Shown here: piece by piece, positions 10,623-18,842 of the stretch
Position numbering within the stretch: the stretch's first letter is position 1
Layout of the letters: the number at the start of each line of letters is the position of its first letter
Source: Candidatus Omnitrophota bacterium
GTDB taxonomy: Bacteria; Omnitrophota; Omnitrophia; JAHJGZ01
Assembly (NCBI GenBank): GCA_018823795.1
Contig: JAHJGZ010000134.1
Span: forward strand, 1 to 55,644
Length of the DNA stretch: 55,644 nt
Reading direction: 5' to 3'
Translations under genes and position numbers: made by a program
Notes under the pieces: model-generated
Told to the model about the DNA's origin: nothing
Database searches by the model: none
The model's input: the letters and a program-made list of their open reading frames with translations, nothing else

Positions 10623-10691
10623 TTAATTCCTGCCGGCAGGCAGGCGCGTGGCTATATTTTATTAATAAACAGTATAATTTTGGTGGGGGAT

Positions 10692-10752
10692 TTAATTCGC
10701 AGACGGCCTAACGGCCTATATTTTACATCGCTATCCTAATGCCGTAAATTAT
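10692..10752. repeat. Dispersed intergenic module, copy A
   Basis: TTAATTCGCAGACGGCCTAACGGCCTATATTTTAC matches the sequence at 18323 at 32/35 positions; followed by ...GCCGTAAATTAT. Confidence 0.75.
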
Positions 10753-10764
10753 AATCGAAGCCAG

Positions 10765-11041
10765 CCCCGTTAGAGATGCAACATGTATTATATATACATA
10801 TTACGAAGTAAAAAAGATAATCGTTTTATATACAGGTTTTACACGTGATTTACGGAAACGCTTCAGTCAGCATAATAAAGGGGCTATTGTTGCGACAAAA
10901 AGAAGGAAACCGTTTGAACTTATTTATTATGAAGCGTGTTTACATAAAGAAGACGCAATTAAGAGAGAAAAGTATTTAAAAACGGGGATGGGAAAACGTT
11001 TTTTACAAAATAGACTGAAGCGCTTCCTATCTCTAACGGGG
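10765..11041 (+). mobile_element. 277-bp TIR-bounded element containing GIY-YIG gene
   Basis: Perfect 13-bp TIRs CCCCGTTAGAGAT (10765-10777) / ATCTCTAACGGGG (11029-11041); subterminal inverted repeat GGAAACGCTTCAGTC (10854-10868) / GACTGAAGCGCTTCC (11013-11027). Confidence 0.85.
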
Positions 11042-11044
11042 TAA
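10783..11044 (+). pseudogene. GIY-YIG endonuclease-like gene, frameshifted
   Basis: Frame 1 MYYIYILRSKKDNRFIY then frame shift near 10829-10836 to YTGFTRDLRKRFSQHNKGAIVATKRRKPFELIYYEACLHKEDAIKREKYLKTGMGKRFLQNRLKRFLSLTG*; absent from ORF track because of the shift. Confidence 0.85.
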
Positions 11045-11058
11045 AGGAGGATGGAACA

Positions 11059-11463
11059 ATGCGATTTGTGATACCGTATTTAATTATTGTTTTCATGATT
11101 ATATTTTTCAGTACCTATTCGTATGCGCAAAGTGACACAACAGAAAATCTTTTGGATACAAGTTTAACGCTTGAGGCAGAAGATATCATGAATGAAGATG
11201 CCGCAGAAAAGATCGATTCTTTAGAAGAATTTATGGTAACCAAAGAGCTCGAAGGGAAGATAAAAACAGTCGGTGCTGATTTTATCGTTGTGATGATAGA
11301 AGAAGCTAAAGAGCTGCAATTAATTGTTGATGCGGAAACATTAATCTATATTAATGATGAAAAAAGTGAGCTGGAAAAAATTCAATCTAATGACGAGATA
11401 TTTGCCTATTATATTGAAGAACATGGCATCTTAAAATGTGATTGGGTTGAAATTTCACGTTAA
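11059..11463 (+). CDS. Hypothetical secreted protein
   Basis: 134 aa with N-terminal signal-like segment, RBS-like aaggagg upstream. Confidence 0.6.
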   Translation: MRFVIPYLIIVFMIIFFSTYSYAQSDTTENLLDTSLTLEAEDIMNEDAAEKIDSLEEFMVTKELEGKIKTVGADFIVVMIEEAKELQLIVDAETLIYINDEKSELEKIQSNDEIFAYYIEEHGILKCDWVEISR

Positions 11464-11477
11464 TAAACATCATACCG

Positions 11478-12389
11478 GTGCGTGTTATGATTTCAAGGCG
11501 GAATTTCCTAAAAACTCTTTTATCTTTTTTAATTGCTTTTTTCTTTTCACCACGTAAATTATTAAGTGTTTCTACTACCCCTCCTGCCGGTAATGTTATT
11601 TCAGTCGCACAAGGGAAAAATAAAAGTGAACTTATCCAAGCAGCACTTCATCCATTAGGCGGAATAGAGCGATGGATTCAAAAAGGAAGTAGTGTCGTCA
11701 TTAAACCGAATGCGGCATGGTCGCGGTTACCTGAAGAAGCTGCGAATGTTCATCCAGAATTGTTAGAAAGCTTAATCGGTATGTGTTATAAAGCAGGGGC
11801 ACGCACCGTGCAGGTGATTGATCATACCTGTGATAATCCATTAAGTGCGTTGAAAGTGAATCAAATAAAAGCAGCGGTTTCTGGAACAAAGGCAAAACTA
11901 CATGCGCTTGGCGATGAAAAAGATTTTGTTACCATTGATGTTCCAAGGGGAAAAAAACTCAAAAAAGTTGACGTAGCAAAGGAGATTATTGAAGCAGATG
12001 TATTTATTAATATGCCTATTGCAAAAGTGCACGGTGCTGCAACATTAACAGTGGGAATGAAAAACCATATGGGAGCAATAAAGGACAGATGGTTTTTCCA
12101 TACGCATGGCCTTCATCAATGTATTGCTGATGTGAGCACTGTTCTTCAACCGGATCTTATTGTTGTCGATGCGACGCGTCTTCTGCTTACGAATGGTCCG
12201 AAGGGGCCAGGAAAAGTCCGCATTGAAGATAAAGTGATTGTTGGAACGGATCAAGTCGCTGTTGATTCATATGCCGCAACACTTTTTGGCTATCGTGGCG
12301 CTGATATTGACCATATTCAAAAGGCATACGAATTAGGCCTTGGTGAAATCGATTTAGAAAAGATTACTATTAAAACAAGCAACGTGTAA
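11478..12389 (+). CDS. DUF362 domain protein with Tat-like signal
   Basis: SRRNFLKTLLSF twin-Arg-like leader, VVIKPNAAW, INMPIAKVHGAATLTVGMKNHMG, DATRLLLTNGPKGPG. Confidence 0.87.
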   Translation: MRVMISRRNFLKTLLSFLIAFFFSPRKLLSVSTTPPAGNVISVAQGKNKSELIQAALHPLGGIERWIQKGSSVVIKPNAAWSRLPEEAANVHPELLESLIGMCYKAGARTVQVIDHTCDNPLSALKVNQIKAAVSGTKAKLHALGDEKDFVTIDVPRGKKLKKVDVAKEIIEADVFINMPIAKVHGAATLTVGMKNHMGAIKDRWFFHTHGLHQCIADVSTVLQPDLIVVDATRLLLTNGPKGPGKVRIEDKVIVGTDQVAVDSYAATLFGYRGADIDHIQKAYELGLGEIDLEKITIKTSNV

Positions 12390-12448
12390 ACTGTTAAATT
12401 GCTTGGTTGTTATCATATAACAATGAGGCAGTTTAGCAGTTTATTTTT

Positions 12449-12704
12449 ATGAAAAAAACATAGTATTCAAATTCTTGCATTTCTTTTTATTGTTGCCTTT
12501 TTAAGCCGTTTCTTTTTTGAACATCTTCCCGAATATATTGTAGCCATGAGCCCTACGCTTCATATGGGCAACATGCAAGCCTTCATTCGGGGGGAGATAG
12601 CATGGTGGAGTGTTCTTGCTGCACTCATTCTCATCTTTATGGGAATACGATATAAAATGACTGTTCGTTATAAGGAGGTTCAACATGAGTTCAATCAAAA
12701 TTGA
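12449..12704 (+). pseudogene. Small membrane protein with frameshift after start codon (A7 tract)
   Basis: ATG + A7 leads to TAG after 4 codons; with A6 it would read MKKHSIQILAFLFIVAFLSRFFFEHLPEYIVAMSPTLHMGNMQAFIRGEIAWWSVLAALILIFMGIRYKMTVRYKEVQHEFNQN*. Confidence 0.55.
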
Positions 12705-12957
12705 AAAACCGACTGAGGAAAAACTAAAATCATTAAATATCAATTCATGGAGTTCATGGGGGTGTGAGGTAAGTACGTTTGACTGGGAATATTCTTCTGA
12801 TGAGCAGGCATATGCGTTGGAAGGAAAAGTAAAAGTAAAACCGGTCGCTGGTAAAGAGGTTGAAATTAATAAGGGAGACTTGGTAACCTTTCCGCAAGGG
12901 ATGCAATGCACATGGAAAGTGCTTGAACCAATAAAAAAAGTCTATCGGTTTTTATAA
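12685..12957 (+). CDS. Cupin domain protein
   Basis: 90 aa; WSSWGCEVSTFDWEYSSDEQAYALEGKVKVKPVAGKEVEINKGDLVTFPQGMQCTWKVLEPIKKVYRF, cupin_3 (DUF861)-like. Confidence 0.85.
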   Translation: MSSIKIEKPTEEKLKSLNINSWSSWGCEVSTFDWEYSSDEQAYALEGKVKVKPVAGKEVEINKGDLVTFPQGMQCTWKVLEPIKKVYRFL

Positions 12958-12967
12958 GGGTATCGAT

Positions 12968-13855
12968 ATGAAAGCAGCAATCATTGATCTTGGCGCAAAC
13001 TCGTTTCACCTAGAAATTTTTGATGTAAAACAAAAAAATATCTATAGCGTTGTTGACCGCTTTTCTTACCTTCATACCTTCGGTTCCTTTCTTGCGAATA
13101 ACGAGAAAATTTCGGTTGCCTCTGTCGGAAAAATGAGCGACCTCGTCGCGTCATTATGGAAAAGGGCAAAAAAAAGAGTGGTAAAGCATGTTGCGGTGTT
13201 TGGTACGAGCATTTTTCGTGTGAACCCGCAAAGTGTAGAGTTGTTTGACGCAATTTTTAAAAAAACTGGGCTTCTTGTCGATGTGTTAAGTGCACGAGAG
13301 GAAGCGCGAATCATCTTTGAAGCAGTCAAGCATAACCATGCTGTTGATAAACAGTCTCTCATTATTGATATTGGTGGCGGGAGCTCTGAATTTATTATTG
13401 CGCGCGGCGGAAAAATACGGTGGATGAAGAGTGTACCCGTAGGCACTGCAAGTATTATTGAGCGATCAAAGATAGCAAAAGGGAAACAAGACATTCTTTC
13501 TCAATATGACGGCGTTATTTCCTCTCTCAAAAGACATACGTTTAGTTCATGTTTCGGAACCTGTGGGTTTTTACGCTGTATTGCTTTCTGGTTAAAAAAG
13601 GGGACCTTTCGTTCTCGTGGAGCACCGGTTATACTTACTGCGGCCGATATCCATACTATGTATCGGTCATTGCAGTGCGGTTCTATCAAAAATGGTTCTC
13701 AAAAAGAGCGGAATATTACCTATGCAGGCAGCATGGTGCTTACCCATATTATAAAGATGATTAATATACGAAAGATTCTTGTTTCATCAGTCTCAACACG
13801 GGAGGGATATTTATTAAAGATGATTCGCAAGAGACTTCCGCTTGACTTGGATTAG
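12968..13855 (+). CDS. Ppx/GppA-family phosphatase
   Basis: IDLGANSFHLEIFDV, LSAREEARIIFEAVKH, LIIDIGGGSSEFII. Confidence 0.9.
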   Translation: MKAAIIDLGANSFHLEIFDVKQKNIYSVVDRFSYLHTFGSFLANNEKISVASVGKMSDLVASLWKRAKKRVVKHVAVFGTSIFRVNPQSVELFDAIFKKTGLLVDVLSAREEARIIFEAVKHNHAVDKQSLIIDIGGGSSEFIIARGGKIRWMKSVPVGTASIIERSKIAKGKQDILSQYDGVISSLKRHTFSSCFGTCGFLRCIAFWLKKGTFRSRGAPVILTAADIHTMYRSLQCGSIKNGSQKERNITYAGSMVLTHIIKMINIRKILVSSVSTREGYLLKMIRKRLPLDLD

Positions 13856-13979
13856 TAAGTATGATACAACCAATTCATTCCCCCTACCTTTATAATGTTT
13901 TTTCAAGAATAATAACGAAAAATCGGGTTAAAAGCAAAAAGATGTAGGTTGTATATCCTCAGCGATACAGTAAATATAT

Positions 13980-15107
13980 ATGAATAAACTTAAGAGTATC
14001 GGTAGAAGGCTTTTACGTCTCATTACCGTTCTTACATTGCTCTATGTTTTTTTAGTCAGCATTAAATTAATGGGGCATGCATTTAAAGGATTCGGTGAGG
14101 GCTTTGCCGAAAGTCTTATCCAAACAACGTCAAACCCTTTCGTTGCCCTCTTTATTGGTATTTTGGCAACAAGTATTATACAGAGTTCTTCAACAACGAC
14201 CTCTATTGTTGTCGGTATGGTTTCAGCCGGCACCCTTACCGTATCCGGGGCAATCCCTCTTGTTATGGGGGCTAACATTGGAACATCAGTTACGAATACA
14301 TTAGTATCTTTTGCCCACGTTACTCGTAAAGAAGAGTTTAAACGGGCATTTTCCAGTTCCTTGATTCATGATATATTTAACGTTAGTTGTGTCATTATTC
14401 TCTTTCCGATAGAAATGACGACTCATATTCTGGAGAAAACGGCATCGGTATTAAGCATGCAGTTTGCTCATTCTGCGGCATTTAAATTTACAAGCCCCCT
14501 GAAGGTTGCTATCAAGCCTGTTATTCATATGTTCGACATTCTTTTTCAAGATTTAATACATCTCCCGGGTAAGTTAAATTACGTGGCAATGTTGTTCTGT
14601 GCCCTTGCTTTGCTTTTTATAGCACTTTTTTTTATTGTACGGGTGATGAAATCTCTTGTGATAAAACGAACAGAAGTAATATTTGATAAAGTGTTAGGGA
14701 GAAGCGGCGTTATTGGCATCCTTATGGGGGCTCTCTTTACTGCCATTATTCAAAGCAGTTCAGTGACAACGTCTCTTATGGTACCACTTGCCGCTTCAGG
14801 AATTGTTACGCTAGAACAAATCTTGCCGATTGTATTAGGGGCAAATCTTGGAACCACGGTTACCGCAATTTTAGCTTCACTTGCTGGAACACAAGTAGGG
14901 GTGACCATTGCGTTTGTACATCTTCTTTTTAATACGGTTGGTATTTTAATTTTTTATCCATCGCGATTTATGCGCGGCATGCTGTTAAAAGAAGCACGAA
15001 GTTTGGGTGAAATGTCTTTACGTTCACGGAAATATGCTTTTATGTATGTTGCAGGCGTTTTTTTTATCATTCCACTAATACTTATATTTTTATCGAAACT
15101 ATTTTAA
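13980..15107 (+). CDS. Na/Pi cotransporter family protein
   Basis: Duplicated QSSSTTTSIVVGMVSAG / QSSSVTTSLMVPLAASG motifs, GANIGTSVTN, GANLGTTVTA. Confidence 0.93.
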   Translation: MNKLKSIGRRLLRLITVLTLLYVFLVSIKLMGHAFKGFGEGFAESLIQTTSNPFVALFIGILATSIIQSSSTTTSIVVGMVSAGTLTVSGAIPLVMGANIGTSVTNTLVSFAHVTRKEEFKRAFSSSLIHDIFNVSCVIILFPIEMTTHILEKTASVLSMQFAHSAAFKFTSPLKVAIKPVIHMFDILFQDLIHLPGKLNYVAMLFCALALLFIALFFIVRVMKSLVIKRTEVIFDKVLGRSGVIGILMGALFTAIIQSSSVTTSLMVPLAASGIVTLEQILPIVLGANLGTTVTAILASLAGTQVGVTIAFVHLLFNTVGILIFYPSRFMRGMLLKEARSLGEMSLRSRKYAFMYVAGVFFIIPLILIFLSKLF

Positions 15108-15123
15108 AGAGGAGGCAGGTGTC

Positions 15124-15816
15124 ATGTTTAAAAATTTATTAAGTTTTTGGAAAGGGAAAGATTTTCTCTCAAAAGTGCTTAACGAGTTTGAACAAATGAT
15201 GATCAATGCAGAGGGTATGTTTAAGGCGGTGTGTGAAAAATTGATTACGGGAAAAGGCAAGGAAGGGTTAGGCGATAGGATCTATGAAATAGATCGGCAG
15301 ATTAATCAGTTTGAAAGGGATATACGAAAACGTATTATCGAACATCTTGCCCTGCAGCCGTCAGTAGATGTTCCGGTCTGTTTAGTTCTTATGAGCGTCG
15401 TAAAAGATGCTGAGCGGCTTGGCGATTATGCAAAGAATCTTTTTGAGGTCACTGAGATGATGAAGGGGCCTATGGATAAAGAGCTTTTTCGTTCCTATTT
15501 TAATGAAGCAGATAAAAAATTAATCCTGCTTGCTGAAAAGACACGGAGCGCCTTTATTAAATCCGATGAAGCTCTTGCTCGTGAAATTTTAGGCATTGAA
15601 CGGGAAATTGTGGTCAAATGTGAAGAGGCTATTAAAAAACTTGCGAATGGGAATCTCTCATCTAATCTTTCAGTATGTTTTACCTTAATAGCACGATATT
15701 TTAAACGAATAGCAGCTCACCTTGTCAATATTGGCTCATCCGTCATTGTTCCTATTGACCAACTTGATTTTTTTGATGAAAGCGAACGACAGAAAAACAT
15801 GAAGAGTACATCGTAA
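15124..15816 (+). CDS. PhoU-like protein
   Basis: Two PhoU-like helical repeats, SVVKDAERLGDYAKNLFEV. Confidence 0.85.
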   Translation: MFKNLLSFWKGKDFLSKVLNEFEQMMINAEGMFKAVCEKLITGKGKEGLGDRIYEIDRQINQFERDIRKRIIEHLALQPSVDVPVCLVLMSVVKDAERLGDYAKNLFEVTEMMKGPMDKELFRSYFNEADKKLILLAEKTRSAFIKSDEALAREILGIEREIVVKCEEAIKKLANGNLSSNLSVCFTLIARYFKRIAAHLVNIGSSVIVPIDQLDFFDESERQKNMKSTS

Positions 15817-15968
15817 TGCGCCACCGTACACTTCTGCAAACAGTATTGGTACTTTTGGTAGCTCTCATTATTTCATCATGTTCTTCCTCTCGAACATTAC
15901 GCCAAAACTCACCAGAAGAACAAACGCAGAGTTTTTTTCAGAACCTATTTTCGAATCCGTGGAAATAA
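15816..15968 (+). CDS. Small putative lipoprotein (50 aa)
   Basis: MRHRTLLQTVLVLLVALIISSCSSSRTLRQNSPEEQTQSFFQNLFSNPWK*; lipobox IISSC; not in ORF track (below cutoff). Confidence 0.55.
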   Translation: MRHRTLLQTVLVLLVALIISSCSSSRTLRQNSPEEQTQSFFQNLFSNPWK

Positions 15969-15972
15969 TTAA

Positions 15973-17913
15973 TTACACCCTCAGTTGCTTCTCGGCATCT
16001 ATAATATCTTTGTTGATAAGATTGAGGGCATGGTGTGCAGTTTCTTTTAAATGCTGCTGTGCGCCGTGTGCGCTGCAGATTTGCCGCAGAAGCTGAATTA
16101 CCATACGAAAATAGCGCACAATTTCTCCTTCATCGACAGAAGCAATTTCTATAATGTCGGAAAATTTCTTTCCTTTGAGCCATGCTTCTAAGGCAGGAGC
16201 AAGATTGAAATGACACGATTTTGAATAGGGGCGAATTGTATGTTTATGTTCTTTGCTGTGAATGCGACGAATATAACTTTCTGTATGACGAATAAGTTGT
16301 TGTATCTGTTTTGAATACGAAGGGATATAATCTCCTTTGCGGGGCTCAAAAATCAAGCCAATGAGAATAATGCTTAACTCGGTTTCATTAAGTGTATCAA
16401 GAAAACCATCTGCATGCATTTCAGACAGGGCTAATTCATAGCCGTAGAGTGATGATGCAAACTCCCCCTTTGGCGTTACCGTTTCTTCAGTCATATATTC
16501 CATTTCTTCTAAGAGTTTTAATTTACGTTCGAGGAGATTGTAGCCAACGCGGCGTCTTTTTTTTGAAGATTGAAAAAAATGAAAGGAACGTGGATACACC
16601 GATAGCAAATTCCGTCCAAATTGCTTATATAAATTGAGGACGGTGGCATAGGTTGCATTGAATTGACTGGTTACTTCTTCAGATTTTCCGTAAATGATTT
16701 TTTGTACTTCATGATATGAAATATATCGTGGATTAATACGGGAATACACAAATCCACATTCGTCCATGCCTCGTCGACCGGCCCGCCCTGCCATTTGGTA
16801 ATAATCACGCGTACGTAAGTTGCCGAAATGAGTGCCGTAAAATTTTCTCAGTTCATCAAATACCACGCTGCGGGCAGGCATGTTTATGCCGAGGGCGAAT
16901 GTCTCTGTGGTAAAGATCAGTTTGAGTGCTCTGTGCGTGAAAAGTTGTTCAACCACTTCTTTTAAAGTGGGCAGCATTCCCGCATGATGATACGCAATTC
17001 CCCGACGCACAAGGTCAAAAAGTTCTCGGGCCGACCGTTCTTCGGTTAAATTGTACTTTTCACATAAGTCCCAAAAGAGAGCGCGGGTGTTTTCTTCTTC
17101 CTCAATTGCAAGAAAATTAAATGACATCATTTCTTCTGCCAGGCATTTTGCGCGGTGGCGGCTAAAAACAAAAAATATACAAGGGAGTTCTTTTGCATCT
17201 TGAATATGGCTTACGAGGGCGGCAAGACGGTTTGGTTTAATTTTAGGAAAATGTCGACGCCCTCGACGATGACGATATTCATGATGCCAATCATCGCAGT
17301 GTAAAAATCCTTGTGTGCTTAACGCTTTACTGCTGCGCACAATGTGTCCCTGGCATTGAAACCGGTGTTCAAGAGGAACTGGCCGTTTTGCTTCGATAAT
17401 GACGCGAATGGGGCGGTTGTGAATCGATTCTATCCACTGGGCCAGTTCTGTGATATTTGGTACCGTAGCACTTAAACAAACAAAGTTGATGTGTGATGGT
17501 GAAAACATAATTGATTCTTCCCATACCGTTCCTCGTTCGACATCGTCTAAATAGTGCACCTCATCAAAAACAACCCATGCAACATGTTTCACCCGGTTTA
17601 TATTTTCAAATAAGGTGTTACGATATATTTCCGTAGTCATAATAAGAATAGGTGCGTGTGTGTTGATGGAGACATCTCCGGTAAGGATACCGACCTTTTC
17701 TTCTCCATAACGGGCACGAAAATCACGGTACTTTTGATTACTCAATGCTTTTATCGGAGCAGTATAAATAGCTGATTTACCAGAAGACATGGTTTTTTCA
17801 ATGGCATATTCTGCAATGACTGTTTTTCCCGCACCGGTCGGTGCAGACACAATAATGGTTTCATCCTTGTCTATATGTGCAATGGCCTGTTTTTGAAAAT
17901 CATCGTAGATCAC
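15973..17913 (-). CDS. DEAD/DEAH-box helicase, Ski2-like
   Basis: SAPTGAGKTVIAEYAIE, VFDEVHYLDD, CLSATVPN, YHHAGMLPTLKEVVE, TTETFALGINMPARSVVFD, YYQMAGRAGRRGMD. Confidence 0.93.
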   Translation of the reverse strand: MIYDDFQKQAIAHIDKDETIIVSAPTGAGKTVIAEYAIEKTMSSGKSAIYTAPIKALSNQKYRDFRARYGEEKVGILTGDVSINTHAPILIMTTEIYRNTLFENINRVKHVAWVVFDEVHYLDDVERGTVWEESIMFSPSHINFVCLSATVPNITELAQWIESIHNRPIRVIIEAKRPVPLEHRFQCQGHIVRSSKALSTQGFLHCDDWHHEYRHRRGRRHFPKIKPNRLAALVSHIQDAKELPCIFFVFSRHRAKCLAEEMMSFNFLAIEEEENTRALFWDLCEKYNLTEERSARELFDLVRRGIAYHHAGMLPTLKEVVEQLFTHRALKLIFTTETFALGINMPARSVVFDELRKFYGTHFGNLRTRDYYQMAGRAGRRGMDECGFVYSRINPRYISYHEVQKIIYGKSEEVTSQFNATYATVLNLYKQFGRNLLSVYPRSFHFFQSSKKRRRVGYNLLERKLKLLEEMEYMTEETVTPKGEFASSLYGYELALSEMHADGFLDTLNETELSIILIGLIFEPRKGDYIPSYSKQIQQLIRHTESYIRRIHSKEHKHTIRPYSKSCHFNLAPALEAWLKGKKFSDIIEIASVDEGEIVRYFRMVIQLLRQICSAHGAQQHLKETAHHALNLINKDIIDAEKQLRV

Positions 17914-18103
17914 AATAAATACATTATAAGTAAGTTGCTCGGAAAAGGATAGTTAAAAGTGTTAACATTGGCATTATGTACCTTGGAAATTGGCGGCCAT
18001 GAAATTCCATTGACTTTTTAGTAAATTTCATTAGTATAGGTATCTACAATTTACATGTAGACACAGCTTAACGAACGTCGTGAAGTTAAGTTGCTAGTCT
18101 GAA

Positions 18104-18150
18104 TGTGTCCAGCACCCAGTATATAAAACGGATTCTGGGTGCTGGATACA
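18104..18150. repeat. Inverted repeat/hairpin
   Basis: TGTGTCCAGCACCCAG (18104-18119) / CTGGGTGCTGGATACA (18135-18150), 15/16 complementary. Confidence 0.85.
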
Positions 18151-18195
18151 TTGCTTGCCACAACCTAATATGGCAGGGGTAACTTGAAAACAGTA

Positions 18196-18233
18196 CCCCG
18201 GTTAGACGATAGTTGATACGCTGTCTAACGGGG
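18196..18233. repeat. Inverted repeat resembling the CCCCGTTAGA TIR family
   Basis: CCCCGGTTAGAC (18196-18207) / GTCTAACGGGG (18223-18233), one extra G on the left arm. Confidence 0.6.
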
Positions 18234-18290
18234 TATGTGAAGACATAACTTATGGAGTTTGAAAAACGACATAAGTTACTAGTCTGACCA

Positions 18291-18324
18291 AATACTTTAC
18301 CTGCCAGTCGGCAGGTAAAGTATT
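18291..18324. repeat. Perfect 15-bp stem inverted repeat, 4-nt loop
   Basis: AATACTTTACCTGCC-AGTC-GGCAGGTAAAGTATT. Confidence 0.9.
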
Positions 18325-18381
18325 AATTCGCAGACGGCCTTACGGCCTACAATTTACGTCACATATGTTCCGTAAATTGTC
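18323..18381. repeat. Dispersed intergenic module, copy B
   Basis: TTAATTCGCAGACGGCCTTACGGCCTACAATTTACG...CGTAAATTGT; 32/35 match with 10692 copy. Confidence 0.75.
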
Positions 18382-18401
18382 TGCTCATTAAAGGAGATAA
18401 C

Positions 18402-18746
18402 ATGGCAGAAGAAGAGAAAAAAGAAGAGGCGAAGGAAGAAACAAAAGAAGAAAAGAAAGAAGAAACAAGAGAAGAAAAGAAAGAAGAAACAAAAGAAGAA
18501 AAGAAGGAAGAAACAACGCCGGAGAAGAATGCGGAACACGTAGAAAAGCCGGCTGAGGGGCAAGCACAGGATGCTCAGCCAGCAGGCGAGACAGCAAAAG
18601 GTCCTGCAAAAAAGAAAAAGATAGCGCGAATGGATATTAATGAGATTGAAAAAGCGTTAAAGCACGTAAAGGAAAAAATGGGGGGTATGGGCTCTCATTA
18701 CGCTCAACAACTTCTCAAAAGGAAGGATGCGTTAAAACAACAATAA
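18402..18746 (+). CDS. Glu/Lys-rich low-complexity protein
   Basis: 114 aa, EEKKEETKEEKKEETREEKK repeats, basic C-terminal helix. Confidence 0.7.
   Translation: MAEEEKKEEAKEETKEEKKEETREEKKEETKEEKKEETTPEKNAEHVEKPAEGQAQDAQPAGETAKGPAKKKKIARMDINEIEKALKHVKEKMGGMGSHYAQQLLKRKDALKQQ
18435..18518 (+). repeat. 24-nt tandem repeat, ~3.5 copies, inside CDS
   Basis: GAAGAAACAAAAGAAGAAAAGAAA at 18435, 18459, 18483, partial at 18507. Confidence 0.85.
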
Positions 18747-18842
18747 GTGAATCTTCGTGTCTCATTACGCAGAATCTATTCTGTTGTATAATTCTAAGTA
18801 TTAGTATCCACTCAATTAAAAAGGAATGGTAAAGGCCCTAGC

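Noticed and set aside
18196-18233. Possible integron attC-like site (GTTAGAC / GTCTAAC)
   Set aside because: The core motifs are in the reverse order and orientation to attC (expected RYYYAAC...GTTRRRY), and no integrase or cassette array is visible.
18354-18609. Phe/Leu-rich minus-strand ORFs opposite the Glu/Lys gene
   Set aside because: They are the reverse translation of the GAA/AAG repeat; low-complexity artefact.
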